The notes: generated by a model not told the origin, from the letters alone. A DNA stretch of 64,000 nt from Anaerotruncus sp. G3(2012) (GCF_000403395.2 NZ_KE159657.1:798762-862761); one strand, 5' to 3'; shown: positions 33,722 through 43,508, numbered from the stretch's first letter. Translations and numbers: made by a program.

Positions 33722-34784
33722 CCGGGAGGGCGCCTCCCACCGCTTTGGGGTTCTGTTCCATCAACACACCGAGATAACCGCCAAGCATCGACTGCATCTC
33801 AGCCCCCTCAATGCAGGTGATGTTGCAGTAAGGCAGGGCTTTTTTTGCGACCGCGGCAGGCACGATGTCCTGTTTTTCAATCAGCGCAGCGGCTTCTTCA
33901 ACATTTGCATTGACATAATCGGTTGAGGATTTATACTCGTCAAGGAATGCAGCAACCGCCTCCGGGTTCTGGTCGGCGAACTCCTTGCGGATGACAACCA
34001 CGCCGGTAATCAGCGCGCTTTTTTCCTCTGCATCCTCCTGCACTTTTTCCCATTCTTCAGTCAGGTCGAGCGCGATGCGGATATTCTCATTTTTGGCCTG
34101 TGCGGTGGTAGCAAATGGCTGGGGCAGCAGGGCGATTCCATTTTCAGTCTGGGCGATCGCGGCAACACATTCGGAGTGCTCTGATTTATACTCGATCGTC
34201 ACATCCTTTTCAGGGTCAATGCCATTTGCGGAAAGGAGATAGTCGAGCGCGTATTCCGGGGTTGCGCCTTTGCCGCTTGCGTAGATGGTTTTCCCTTTCA
34301 GGTCAGCGACCGACTGCACCGAATCCCCCGTCTCAACGATATAGAGTACGCCGAGCGTGTTGACTGCCAGCACCTGTACTGCGCCGTCTGTACTATTATA
34401 AAGCACAGACGCAAGGTTGGCGGGGACAGCAGCGATGTCGTATGCACCCTGCACGATTTTTGGGGTGACCTCATCAATCGCAGCCAAGATCGTAAAGCTG
34501 TATTCGTTCGCGGTATCACCTGCTTCGGCATCCTCCATCAGCTTAACCATGCCCATTGCGGTCGGGCCTTTGAGCGCACCGATTCGGATGGATGTTTTTT
34601 CCGCAGGGGAGACGGGCGGTTCAGAAGAAGCCGCCGGCGCGTTCTCGCTCGCGGCAGGCTCACTTGACGCGGGTGCAGACTCGGATGGCGCAGAAGAAGA
34701 GGGGGCGGCCTTCCCACCCGAACAGCCGGGAAGGGCGCCGCAAAGAAGCGCTGCAGACAGCAGAACCAGGAGTATTTTTTTCAT
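33696..34784 (-). CDS. ABC transporter substrate-binding lipoprotein, NitT/TauT type
   Basis: Lipoprotein: MKKILLVLLSAALLCGALPGC with lipobox LPGC, then a Ser/Ala/Pro/Glu linker to about residue 65. The binding domain starts RIGALKGPTAMGMVKLM and contains YDIAAVPANLASVLYN and KTIYASGKGATPEYAL, the pattern of NMT1/ThiY and SsuA-like proteins (362 residues). AAAGGATGATG precedes ATG 34784. First gene of the operon; no clear riboswitch or promoter consensus could be fixed in the 200 bases upstream. Substrate not assignable. Confidence 0.92.
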   Translation of the reverse strand: MKKILLVLLSAALLCGALPGCSGGKAAPSSSAPSESAPASSEPAASENAPAASSEPPVSPAEKTSIRIGALKGPTAMGMVKLMEDAEAGDTANEYSFTILAAIDEVTPKIVQGAYDIAAVPANLASVLYNSTDGAVQVLAVNTLGVLYIVETGDSVQSVADLKGKTIYASGKGATPEYALDYLLSANGIDPEKDVTIEYKSEHSECVAAIAQTENGIALLPQPFATTAQAKNENIRIALDLTEEWEKVQEDAEEKSALITGVVVIRKEFADQNPEAVAAFLDEYKSSTDYVNANVEEAAALIEKQDIVPAAVAKKALPYCNITCIEGAEMQSMLGGYLGVLMEQNPKAVGGALPDDAFYYSR

Positions 34785-34996
34785 GTTACATCATCCTTTC
34801 AACAGTATCCTTTTGTTACATTGCTCCGAAATTGGCGTCAAAATTCACTGATGTCATCTGCATTCTGGTATAAAAATGCATAGATATGCAGCCATATAGC
34901 ACTGCTTCTGGCGGCTTCCTGCGGCCAAAAGGCTGCGGACTCCAAAATATTCTTCTGAAGCATTTCGATTATAACAGGAATCCAGACAAAAGGGAA

Positions 34997-35024
34997 CCCC
35001 CGTCTGTGAAAAAACAGACGGGGG
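34997..35024 (-). terminator. Hairpin after the coiled-coil protein gene
   Basis: Eleven-pair stem CCCCCGTCTGT/ACAGACGGGGG, loop GAAAAA on the plus strand. On the minus strand only a broken T stretch (GTTCCCTTTTG) follows. Confidence 0.7.
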
Positions 35025-35052
35025 AAACGTCCAACCATTTTAAATCTGTAGA

Positions 35053-37785
35053 TTACCAGGCACCGGTGCTGGGATTGACCTTGATGAAGTTCGGAGGGGT
35101 GGTCGGTTTATCTGTATTCCCGGGTTTGCTGGGTTTGGATGGTTTTACCGGGTCTTCTTTCGGGAGATTTGCGCGGCCTTCCGAGATGATATAGGTGCCG
35201 AGTGAGCGGGTGCGCAGGCTGATTACCTGATCGCCGTCTTCATTTTTTCCGGCGGTGAAGGTGCTTGACCGGTCGACCAGCTCCCCGTCAACAAGTTCGT
35301 AGACATAAAGGTCGGTAAGTGGGACGGTCAGTCTGCCATCCTCATCCACAAATGGGTTATAGATCTCAAGGGTAGCGCGGGAGGTTGCGGGCAGCTTGGG
35401 GTTTCCGACAAAGTCAAACATGAATGCATCAAGGTCAACGCTGCCGAAGTATTTGTCATAACTGCGGTTCCAACGGGTCGAGAGGGCGGGGCAGTAGAAA
35501 TCCGAATCGCTGTCCGCCAGGAACTTGACCCGCGCGATTGCGCCGTCGTTGTTCTCCCATGTGACAGTGTTCCATGCGTTCTTGACCGGCTTTATCACGA
35601 TCCCCTTATCTCCGGCATTGAAAGTTGCATCGTCATCATCGTCGATGTTCTCATTCTGAATCCAGAAGGTGAAATAGGTGGTCATCGTTTCGCCGCTCTT
35701 GAAGTTGGGCTTCACATCGGTTTCAGCCTTCTGGTTGGCATTGTAGAATTCCAGCTTTTCTTCGGTGTCTTTCACCGCAGCATTCAATGCTTTTTCCGCA
35801 TTGTCCAGCTCTTTTTTTGCAGCATCCTGTTTGGATTTCGCATCATTCAGCGCTTTCAGCAGCTGCGCAGTGGTTGCCTTTGCGTTATTCCAGGTTTGCT
35901 CTGCCTGTTTCATCTGTTTTTCCAGATCATCGGCCTGCGCCTGATCCCGGGCCTGTTTTTTGTCCGCGACATTCTGGTTTGCGGCATTTAAAGCGGTCTG
36001 GGCATTGTTCTTCGCGGTTTCCAGTGCGGGGAGCTCGGCGTTGGCCGCGTTATAACTCGCCAGTGCAGCTTTCATCGGTTCGTCGCTCGGCGGGGAGATA
36101 CGTGTCTGGTTGGCCTGCACCTGATTCAACACTGTTTGTTTCTGGTTCACGATCTCCTGTTTGGTTGTGACATCTGTCTGTATGGTGTTTACGTTTGCCT
36201 GTGCGGCGGTCACATTCGCTTGCAGATCTGCGATATTGGCTGCATAAGTGGTGGCCTTGAGTGTGGTAATCGTGGTGTATACAGAATTCCAGTTATTGGT
36301 ATTATCTGCATTGGTGACACAGAGTGGAATATGGGAGTTGGGATTTGCATTGTTGGGGTCGATCAGGGTGTTATACGCCTGAATTGCAGTGTTTGCTAGC
36401 GCAATTGCATCCTTCAGAGCCTGCACCTTTGCGGGGTCGGGAGTTGGGATAGCGGGGGTAGTAGGAGCGGTATTCTTTGGAGGTTCTGGGGTTGGCTCCT
36501 GCTGTTTCGGCGGTTCGGTTTCCTCTGGCGGCTCTGGATCGTCCTGCTCTTCTGGTTCTTGCAGCTCATCGGACGGTTCTTGCGGCTCATCGGACGGTTC
36601 CTGTTTCTCCTCATCAAGTGCATTGTCCAGGTCAGTCTCGAGCGGTGCATCATCAAAAGGTTCATCGTTCATCCGCAGCAGGGAAGCGGTAACAGCAGTT
36701 GGAGCTATCGAATTTGTGACAGCCTGTGCAGCGGCCTGGACCCCATTTGCTGCGACAAACACCGCATCAAAGCTGGTTCCGATCTTGAGCGCAGTGTTTG
36801 CGGCATTCAGTTTGTTTTGGGCATTTGTCAGCTCGCTCTGCGCGGTGGACAGGGCATTCTGCGCGGCTACCAGTTCATCCTTGGCGTTCTGGATCGCATC
36901 CTCACTGGAGGCGGCTTTCAGATAGTCGGCATACTGTTTGTCGTACGCAGCTTTTGCGGCATCATAAGCGGATTTCAGCGTTTTGACCTGTTCTGCTTTT
37001 TGATTATAGTTTGCGACAGCCTGATTGTAGGCGGCTTGGGCAGCAGCCTGCTCTTTGACTGCCTGCTGATATGCGGCTTCTGCATCTGCCAATGACCCGC
37101 GGCCGCGCTGGCTGTTTTCATGGGCAGCTTTTGCAGCATCATAAGCTTTTTTTGCTTCCGCTTCTTTCTTCACAGCTTCGTCATACTTGGCCTGCGCCTG
37201 TTTGACCGTTTCAGAAGTGGCATCGTAGGCAGATTTTTTGGCATTGTAGGTTTCACGCGCTTTTTTTTCGGCTTCGACCGCTTTTTCATAGGCGGCTTTC
37301 GCGTTTTGCAGAGAACTGGTTGAGAGACGGCTGGTCTCGACCTGGAGCAGCGGGAATTCCCGGCCTGCCAGTGCTTCCTCATAGTTGACGACCACAAGGT
37401 CCTGCATGGCGCGGAACTGGGCTTCCATCTCTATTTTATATTCGTCTGCGGTGAAGTTATCCTTGATCGAGAACTTGATACAGGTGTACCGCGCGCCGTT
37501 AAACACCTTTTCAATCAGGTCCGCGTCGCTGACGTATTTTCCGTTGGTCTTCTTTTTCAGCCGGAACCGGACGGTGTTCTTTTTGGTGAGGATGTTGTAT
37601 CCGTCATCCGATTTTCCGATGATATAGTAATAGTCGCTTCCTGGCCGGATGGTGTCATACCGGTCGGCGGCAAGGTTGCCATCTGCATCTACAATCTGTC
37701 CAACGATGTTTTTGGCCGCAAAGGCAGAAACCTGCAGGGTGAGGATGCAGGAAATTGCCAAAAACAGGGAAATTAGTTTTTTCAT
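35053..37785 (-). CDS. Large secreted alanine-rich coiled-coil protein ending in NPSTGAW
   Basis: Family not recognised. Signal peptide 1-23 (LISLFLAISCILTLQVSAFA). Residues about 24-145 form an N-terminal domain. About 150-340 and 530-690 are heptad-like coiled coil rich in Ala, Lys and Gln, with recurring AYDAAKAAYEKA-type units. Between them is an acidic Pro/Glu stretch (EEQDDPEPPEETEPPKQQEP). A C-terminal domain of about 160 residues (MTTYFTFWIQNENIDDDDDA; TRSLGTYIISEGR) leads into a Pro/Lys tail ending NPSTGAW. No membrane helix follows that motif. AAGGAGG precedes ATG 37785. Such a long rod suggests an adhesin, surface-layer component or cell-wall spanning fibre. Confidence 0.8.
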   Translation of the reverse strand: MKKLISLFLAISCILTLQVSAFAAKNIVGQIVDADGNLAADRYDTIRPGSDYYYIIGKSDDGYNILTKKNTVRFRLKKKTNGKYVSDADLIEKVFNGARYTCIKFSIKDNFTADEYKIEMEAQFRAMQDLVVVNYEEALAGREFPLLQVETSRLSTSSLQNAKAAYEKAVEAEKKARETYNAKKSAYDATSETVKQAQAKYDEAVKKEAEAKKAYDAAKAAHENSQRGRGSLADAEAAYQQAVKEQAAAQAAYNQAVANYNQKAEQVKTLKSAYDAAKAAYDKQYADYLKAASSEDAIQNAKDELVAAQNALSTAQSELTNAQNKLNAANTALKIGTSFDAVFVAANGVQAAAQAVTNSIAPTAVTASLLRMNDEPFDDAPLETDLDNALDEEKQEPSDEPQEPSDELQEPEEQDDPEPPEETEPPKQQEPTPEPPKNTAPTTPAIPTPDPAKVQALKDAIALANTAIQAYNTLIDPNNANPNSHIPLCVTNADNTNNWNSVYTTITTLKATTYAANIADLQANVTAAQANVNTIQTDVTTKQEIVNQKQTVLNQVQANQTRISPPSDEPMKAALASYNAANAELPALETAKNNAQTALNAANQNVADKKQARDQAQADDLEKQMKQAEQTWNNAKATTAQLLKALNDAKSKQDAAKKELDNAEKALNAAVKDTEEKLEFYNANQKAETDVKPNFKSGETMTTYFTFWIQNENIDDDDDATFNAGDKGIVIKPVKNAWNTVTWENNDGAIARVKFLADSDSDFYCPALSTRWNRSYDKYFGSVDLDAFMFDFVGNPKLPATSRATLEIYNPFVDEDGRLTVPLTDLYVYELVDGELVDRSSTFTAGKNEDGDQVISLRTRSLGTYIISEGRANLPKEDPVKPSKPSKPGNTDKPTTPPNFIKVNPSTGAW

Positions 37786-38087
37786 TTGTTACGCCTCCTT
37801 CGAATCAGGTGGTAAATGATCCTTTGGTCATTTAGTGCCGCTAATCCGGGAAATGACTGCACAGGATTCCAGATTTTTTCTTTGTGGAGAAAGCTTTCTA
37901 ACTATAAAACCGAAATAGAACCAATTTGGGGACAGTGGATATTTATGCAAAATTCGACCGGCAAAGGGTTGATTTTGGCCCCTGTTTGCGGTATGATAGA
38001 TTGGCTGGGTTTAATAGATAAACGCGCTAAAGCGGAATTGGCAGAGTGCTTTTGAAAAAGTCCGGCAGGAAATGGAGTGAAGCGACA
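37786..38087 (+). promoter_or_regulatory. Intergenic region with promoter of the first paaK gene
   Basis: TTGATT (37969-37974), 17-base spacer, TATGAT (37992-37997) faces the ligase gene. The promoter for the divergent coiled-coil gene must also be here but I cannot place it. No gene is seen. Confidence 0.65.
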
Positions 38088-39395
38088 ATGATTTTCAACA
38101 GGGAAGCGGAAACGATGTCACGCAAAGAGATCGAAGCTGTCCAGCTCGAGCGGCTGAAACGGATTGTGCGATACTGCTATGACAACGTAAAGCTTTACCA
38201 CGACCGGTTCGATTCGATCGGGCTGGACCCGGATAAAATCAAAACCCTGTCCGATATCCAATACATACCCCCCACGACCAAGGACGACCTGCGGGACAAC
38301 TACCCGTTCGGGCTGTTTGCCGTCCCACGAAGCAAGGTGGTGCGCATCCACGCATCCTCCGGTACGACCGGAAAGCCGACTGTCGTTGGCTATACCCGCA
38401 ACGATCTCAATATGTGGTCGGAGATCATGGCACGTATCATCTCGGCAGCAGGGGTGACCGAGGAGGACATGGCGCAGATCTGCTTCGGGTACGGGCTTTT
38501 TACCGGTGCGCTTGGCCTGCACTACGGGCTGGAACGGGTCGGGGCGGCTGTGGTTCCCTCCTCATCGGGCAACAGCGAAAAGCAGATTATGCTGATGAAG
38601 GATTTTGGCACCACCACTCTGATCGCCACTCCCACCTATGCACTTTATCTAGGGGAACTGGCGCATGAGCTGGGATACAGGCGGGAGGACCTGAAACTGC
38701 GGATTGGGCTGTTCGGCTCGGAGGGCTGTACGACCGAAATGAGCGCCAAGATCGAGGACCGGCTGGGTCTGTTTGCAACCGACAACTACGGGATGTCTGA
38801 GCTGATTGGGCCGGGTGTCTCGGGGGAATGCGAGCTGCGATGCGGCCTGCATATCGCGGAGGATCATTTCCTTGCCGAAATCGTTGACCCGGATACCCTT
38901 GAAGCAAAAGCGGAAGGGGAGTCCGGTGAGCTGATCGTCACCACCCTGACCAAAGAGGCAATGCCGCTGCTGCGGTACCGCACCCGCGATCTGACCCGGA
39001 TGAACAAAGAACCGTGTGCCTGCGGGCGTACGATGGCGCGGATGGACAAGGTGATGGGCCGAAGCGACGATATGCTCAAAATCAAGGGGGTCAATGTGTT
39101 CCCATCTCAGATCGAGAGTGTGCTCATGCCGGTTGAACAGATCAGCCCGCATTATATGTTGTACGTCCGGCACGAGGGGTATACAGATACCCTTGAGGTA
39201 AAGGTCGAGTTGGTTGATGCGAGCCTGCTGGCCAGCTATCGGGACCTGGAAAACCTGACCGCGGCGATCCGTCACAGACTGCGCACCGTATTGGGGATCG
39301 ACGCGAAGGTTTCGCTGGTCGAACCCAAGAGCATCGAGCGGTTTGCGGGCAAGGCCAAACGTGTGGTGGACCTGAGACATAGTCAGAATGCTTAA
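38088..39395 (+). CDS. paaK: Phenylacetate-CoA ligase (first copy)
   Basis: AMP-forming ligase producing aryl-acetyl-CoA from phenylacetate or indoleacetate, or working in reverse with ATP gain. Motifs: ASSGTTGKPTVVGYT (P-loop), FGSEGCTTEM, NYGMSELIGPGVSGEC, LLRYRTRDLTR, CACGRTMARMDKVMGRSDDMLKIKG, and C-terminal KVSLVEPKSIERFAGKAKRV. ATG 38088 follows GGAGTG; 435 residues. Followed by iorA after 148 bases with no terminator, so probably co-transcribed. It differs clearly from the second copy at 42-43 kb, so the two may prefer different aryl acids. Confidence 0.93.
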   Translation: MIFNREAETMSRKEIEAVQLERLKRIVRYCYDNVKLYHDRFDSIGLDPDKIKTLSDIQYIPPTTKDDLRDNYPFGLFAVPRSKVVRIHASSGTTGKPTVVGYTRNDLNMWSEIMARIISAAGVTEEDMAQICFGYGLFTGALGLHYGLERVGAAVVPSSSGNSEKQIMLMKDFGTTTLIATPTYALYLGELAHELGYRREDLKLRIGLFGSEGCTTEMSAKIEDRLGLFATDNYGMSELIGPGVSGECELRCGLHIAEDHFLAEIVDPDTLEAKAEGESGELIVTTLTKEAMPLLRYRTRDLTRMNKEPCACGRTMARMDKVMGRSDDMLKIKGVNVFPSQIESVLMPVEQISPHYMLYVRHEGYTDTLEVKVELVDASLLASYRDLENLTAAIRHRLRTVLGIDAKVSLVEPKSIERFAGKAKRVVDLRHSQNA

Positions 39396-39543
39396 AAATC
39401 AGGACTTGTTTTTAAGCGGCGGGCAAAATCCGCAGGCATGTTTTGCATACATGACAACTATATGTCTCGCCGCGGGCTGGAAACGAATCGGAATATTCTT
39501 TTTCGTATTTTGATTACAATGTTTAGGAATGAGGAGAGATCGA
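39391..39543 (+). other. Spacer between paaK and iorA with a stem over the stop codon
   Basis: CTTAAAAA (39391-39398, containing the paaK stop) pairs perfectly with TTTTTAAG (39409-39416), followed by a GCGG/CCGC hairpin. No T run follows, so it does not look like a terminator; it may stabilise or process the message. A similar CTTAAA/TTTAAG stem lies in the leader at 25915-25943. Confidence 0.4.
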
Positions 39544-41289
39544 GTGAAACAGTTGATGTTGGGCAATCAGGCGGTTGCCAGAGGGCTTTATGAAGCAGGA
39601 TGCCGGGTAGCTTCAAGCTATCCGGGAACCCCTTCGACCGAGATCACCGAGCAGGTCAGCCTCTACGAGGAGGTTTACGCCGAGTGGGCGCCGAATGAGA
39701 AGGTTGCGATGGAGGTTGCGCTTGGTGCGTCGATCGGCGGTGCACGCTCGTTCTGCGCGATGAAGCATGTCGGGCTGAACGTGGCGGCGGACCCGCTGTT
39801 TACGGCAGCTTATACCGGCGTCAATGCGGGCATGGTGATCTGTGTCGCTGATGATCAGGGGATGCATTCCTCCCAGAATGAACAGGACTCCCGTCATTAT
39901 GCGGCTTCCGCCAAGGTACCAATGGTGGAGCCTGCCGACTCACAGGAGTGCATCGACTTTGTAAAGGCAGCTTATGAGATTTCCGAGCAGTTCGACACCC
40001 CAGTCATTCTGCGTACCTGTACCCGTGTGGCGCACTCGCAGAGCATTGTCGAGACAGGGGAACGCACCGAACTGCCGCTCCGGCTGTACACAAAGGACCC
40101 TAAAAAATATGTAATGATGCCGGCCAATGCGGTCGGACGGCATGTATTTGTCGAGGAACGGATGCAGAAGCTCGCTGAATTTGCCGAGACAAGCGGGCTG
40201 AACCGGGTCGAGATGGGAGACCCGAAGATTGGCATTGTGACTGCCGGCATCTGTTATCAGTATGTCAAAGAGGCGTTCCCGCAGGCGAGTGTCCTCAAGC
40301 TCGGGATGGTCCATCCGATGCCGGTCAGGATGATCCGGGAGTTTGCCAAGCAGGTTGAAATGCTCTATGTGGTCGAGGAGCTTGACCCGGTTATCGAGAC
40401 CCATTGCAGGGTCAACGGCATCCGTGTGGATGGCGGGAAAAACCTGTTCGGCCTGCTAGGGGAACTTTCCCAGCGCAAGGTTGCGCAGGCACTCGGGAAG
40501 GAATGCCCGGAGCCGGTTTTGTTTGGAGAGCAGGTACCGGTGCGTCCGCCGGTGCTCTGCCCTGGATGCCCGCACCGCGGCCTCTTTTATGTTCTAAGCA
40601 AGCTCAAGGTTATGGTCAGCGGCGACATTGGCTGCTATACGCTCGGCGCCCTGCCGCCGCTCGGTGCGCTTGATACTACCATCTGCATGGGCGCTTCGAT
40701 TTCGGGCCTACACGGATTCAACCAGGCGCGGGGTGGGGATTCCGCGCAGAAATCGGTGGCGGTAATCGGTGACAGCACATTTATCCATTCGGGGATCACT
40801 GGGTTGATTGACATTACCTACAACCGCGGCCATTCGACCGTCCTGGTGCTTGACAATTCGATCACCGGCATGACCGGCCATCAGCAGAACCCGACCACTG
40901 GCCTGACCCTGAAAAACCAGCCGGCCCCGCAGGTGAGCATCGAAAAAATCTGCGAGGCGGCAGGCGTGAAACGGGTACGGGTAGTCGACCCGAACGAGCT
41001 GGCTGCGTTGGAAGCGATACTGAAAGAAGAACTGACAGCGGAGGAACCGTCGGTCATTATTACCCGGCGTCCGTGTGCCCTGCTCAAACAGGTCAAACAC
41101 AATCCACCGCTTCGAGTCGATCCGGAGCGCTGCAAATCCTGCAAAATGTGTATGAAGATCGGTTGTCCGGCCATCCATATGGAGGGCGGCAATGCAGTGA
41201 TCGACGATACCCTCTGTGTCGGCTGCGACCTCTGCCAGAGGATGTGCAGCTTTGGCGCGATCAAAACTTCCGAGGAGGTGCAGGGCTGA
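39544..41289 (+). CDS. iorA: Indolepyruvate:ferredoxin oxidoreductase, alpha subunit
   Basis: With IorB, oxidatively decarboxylates aryl-pyruvates (from Trp, Phe, Tyr) to aryl-acetyl-CoA, reducing ferredoxin. N-terminal pyruvate-binding domain (YPGTPSTEITEQVSLYEEV), TPP site in SGDIGCYTLGALPPLGALDT and GDSTFIHSGI, and two C-terminal [4Fe-4S] motifs, CKSCKMCMKIGCP and CVGCDLCQRMC. 581 residues, slightly shorter than some archaeal forms. GTG 39544 follows GAGGAGAG. It overlaps iorB by one base (TGATG). Confidence 0.96.
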   Translation: MKQLMLGNQAVARGLYEAGCRVASSYPGTPSTEITEQVSLYEEVYAEWAPNEKVAMEVALGASIGGARSFCAMKHVGLNVAADPLFTAAYTGVNAGMVICVADDQGMHSSQNEQDSRHYAASAKVPMVEPADSQECIDFVKAAYEISEQFDTPVILRTCTRVAHSQSIVETGERTELPLRLYTKDPKKYVMMPANAVGRHVFVEERMQKLAEFAETSGLNRVEMGDPKIGIVTAGICYQYVKEAFPQASVLKLGMVHPMPVRMIREFAKQVEMLYVVEELDPVIETHCRVNGIRVDGGKNLFGLLGELSQRKVAQALGKECPEPVLFGEQVPVRPPVLCPGCPHRGLFYVLSKLKVMVSGDIGCYTLGALPPLGALDTTICMGASISGLHGFNQARGGDSAQKSVAVIGDSTFIHSGITGLIDITYNRGHSTVLVLDNSITGMTGHQQNPTTGLTLKNQPAPQVSIEKICEAAGVKRVRVVDPNELAALEAILKEELTAEEPSVIITRRPCALLKQVKHNPPLRVDPERCKSCKMCMKIGCPAIHMEGGNAVIDDTLCVGCDLCQRMCSFGAIKTSEEVQG

Positions 41290-41864
41290 TGGGACAGGTA
41301 AAGAGCATTATGATCGTTGGGGTCGGCGGACAGGGTTCGCTTCTGGCCTCCAAGCTGATGGGAAATGTGCTGATGGCGCAGGGATTCGACGTCAAAGTTT
41401 CGGAAGTGCATGGGATGGCACAGCGGGGCGGTTCGGTTGTTACCTATGTGAAGTACGGTGAGAAGGTCTACTCCCCAGTGATCGAGATGGGGGAAGCGGA
41501 TGTGATCGTCGCGTTTGAGAAACTCGAAGCGGCGCGCTGGCTGCCCTACCTCAAGCAGGGTGGGAAGCTGATCGTCAACGACCAGCAGATTTCTCCGATG
41601 CCGGTCATTACAGGCGCGATGGCGTATCCGGAGGAGATTCTTGAGAAGCTCCGGGAAAAACAGGTCGATGTGACAGCGCTCGACGCGCTTTCGCTTGCGC
41701 ATCAGGCGGGCAGCGCCAAGGCGGTCAATGTTGTGCTGATCGGGGTGCTCTCCTCGATGCTGGAATTCCCGGACGAGGTCTGGCAGGAGACGATCGAAAA
41801 GACTGTCCCGGCAAAGTTCCTCGAGCTGAACCGCCGGGCGTTCGCGCTTGGGCGCGGTCATTGA
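41289..41864 (+). CDS. iorB: Indolepyruvate:ferredoxin oxidoreductase, beta subunit
   Basis: Gamma-type catalytic-support subunit: IMIVGVGGQGSLLASKLMG at the N-terminus and SEVHGMAQRGGSVVTYVKYG are diagnostic. 191 residues, family length. The ATG shares its A with the iorA stop, so translation is coupled. Ferredoxin is the expected partner; no ferredoxin gene is nearby. Confidence 0.95.
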   Translation: MGQVKSIMIVGVGGQGSLLASKLMGNVLMAQGFDVKVSEVHGMAQRGGSVVTYVKYGEKVYSPVIEMGEADVIVAFEKLEAARWLPYLKQGGKLIVNDQQISPMPVITGAMAYPEEILEKLREKQVDVTALDALSLAHQAGSAKAVNVVLIGVLSSMLEFPDEVWQETIEKTVPAKFLELNRRAFALGRGH

Positions 41865-42034
41865 CCTATTTTAAGGAAAAAGCCGTATTCACAACCGATT
41901 GACGCTGCTTGGACATGCCGTTTAAAGGGCTGTCTGCGTTTTTTCTGTTTTGCAGAGCGGATCGGCGATGGGGAATACAGGCTTTCAGAAACCGCCTGGA
42001 CAAAGAACGGGCGTACAGGAAAGGACTGGTTCTA

Positions 42035-43336
42035 TTGTCAAACTATTATCAGCCTGAGATCGAACGCGCATCCCGCGAACAGATCAAAGCGTGGCAGGAT
42101 GAGCGGCTGGTAGAGACGGTCAACCATGTTTACAAGAATGTTCCATACTATCGTCAGAAGATGGAGGAAAAAAAGCTGACCCCCGCCGACATCAAATCCA
42201 CGGATGACCTTTATAAGCTGCCGTTCCTGACCAAGGGCGACCTGCGGGACGCTTACCCATATGGCCTTTTGGCGGTTCCGCTTGAGGACGCGGTGCGCAT
42301 CCAGTCGACCAGCGGTACCACCGGAAAACGGGTGGTCGCGTTCTATACCCAGGCGGACATCGACCTCTGGGAGGACTGCTGTGCCAGGGCGATTGTGGCG
42401 GCAGGCGGGAGTAAAAAAGATGTCGTGCAGGTTGCGTATGGTTACGGGCTGTTTACTGGAGGCCCCGGGCTGAATGGTGGATCGCATAAAGTCGGCTGCT
42501 TGACCCTGCCGATGTCCTCCGGCAACACCCAGCGTCAGATCCAGTTTATCCAGGATCTTCAGGCGACCATCCTCTGCTGTACGCCTTCCTATGCCGCGTT
42601 TATCGGTGAGTCGTTTGCAGAAATGGGGATTCGTCCAGATGAGATCAGCCTGAAAGCAGGCATTTTCGGCGCGGAGGCATGGAGCGAGGAGATGCGCCGG
42701 GACATTGAGAAAAAGCTGGGGATACGGGCGTATGATATCTATGGCCTGACCGAGATTTCCGGGCCGGGTGTTTCGTTCGAGTGTGAGGCGCAGACCGGTA
42801 TGCATGTCAATGAGGATCATTTCATTGCGGAGATCATCAACCCGGAGACTGGAGAAGTCCTGCCGGAGGGGGAGAAAGGCGAGCTGGTGTTCACCAGCAT
42901 CACCAAAAAGGCATTCCCGCTGCTGCGGTACCGCACCCGCGACATTTGCGTGCTGAACCGCGAGCCTTGCCCCTGTGGCCGCACCCATGTCAAGATGAGC
43001 AAGCCGATGGGACGCAGTGACGACATGATGATTATTCGCGGGGTTAATGTGTTCCCGTCCCAGATCGAAACGGTACTGCTCAATCACGGGTATCCGGCAA
43101 ACTACCAGATCATTGTCGACCGGGTGAAGAATACCGATACCCTTGATGTGCAGGTCGAGATGACACAGGAGATGTTCGACGATACGGTGAAGGGCATTTC
43201 CGCACGAGAGAAGGAGCTGGTCGAAGGTCTGAAAGCGATGCTCGGCCTTTCTGCAAAGGTCCATCTGGTTTCTCCAAAGACGATCGCGCGCAGCGAAGGA
43301 AAAGCGGTCCGCGTTATCGACAAACGCAAGATTTAG
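42035..43336 (+). CDS. paaK: Phenylacetate-CoA ligase (second copy)
   Basis: Second AMP-forming aryl-acetate ligase, 433 residues. Motifs: QSTSGTTGKRVVAFYT, IFGAEAWSEEM, IYGLTEISGPGVSFEC, LLRYRTRDICVLN, CPCGRTHVKMSKPMGRSDDM and LVSPKTIARSEGKAVRV. Start is TTG 42035 because AGGAAAGGA lies nine bases upstream and the similarity begins at SNYYQPEIERASREQ; in-frame codons further upstream have no family resemblance. Together with iorAB it allows oxidation of aryl-pyruvate and recovery of ATP when the aryl-acetyl-CoA is released as acid, as proposed for archaeal ACD-type ligases (inference). Confidence 0.92.
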   Translation: MSNYYQPEIERASREQIKAWQDERLVETVNHVYKNVPYYRQKMEEKKLTPADIKSTDDLYKLPFLTKGDLRDAYPYGLLAVPLEDAVRIQSTSGTTGKRVVAFYTQADIDLWEDCCARAIVAAGGSKKDVVQVAYGYGLFTGGPGLNGGSHKVGCLTLPMSSGNTQRQIQFIQDLQATILCCTPSYAAFIGESFAEMGIRPDEISLKAGIFGAEAWSEEMRRDIEKKLGIRAYDIYGLTEISGPGVSFECEAQTGMHVNEDHFIAEIINPETGEVLPEGEKGELVFTSITKKAFPLLRYRTRDICVLNREPCPCGRTHVKMSKPMGRSDDMMIIRGVNVFPSQIETVLLNHGYPANYQIIVDRVKNTDTLDVQVEMTQEMFDDTVKGISAREKELVEGLKAMLGLSAKVHLVSPKTIARSEGKAVRVIDKRKI

Positions 43337-43348
43337 TGGTATCATAGT

Positions 43349-43474
43349 TGCAGAGGCAAAATCGTTTTTCCGGTTTGTGCCTGCCGTTGAGCAGGGCTGT
43401 GCAGCTTTGCGGCACACTGCCGGAAGGAACGCTACAGCCCGGATGGAGCTGTAGCTCCCTGTCCATAGACAGGG
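43349..43474 (+). promoter_or_regulatory. Chain of hairpins upstream of the ACT-domain gene
   Basis: Four consecutive stems: a bulged GGCAAAATCG/CGGTTTGTGCC (about 43356-43382), GCAG-TGTGC/GCACA-CTGC (about 43391-43420), a perfect GCTACAGC/GCTGTAGC (43431-43455) and CCCTGTC-CATA-GACAGGG (43457-43474). No T run, no open frame. It could be a regulatory leader or processing element; not matched to a known class. Confidence 0.45.
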
Positions 43475-43508
43475 AAATAAAAGCCATATGGCAGAATGGG
43501 TGTTACGA

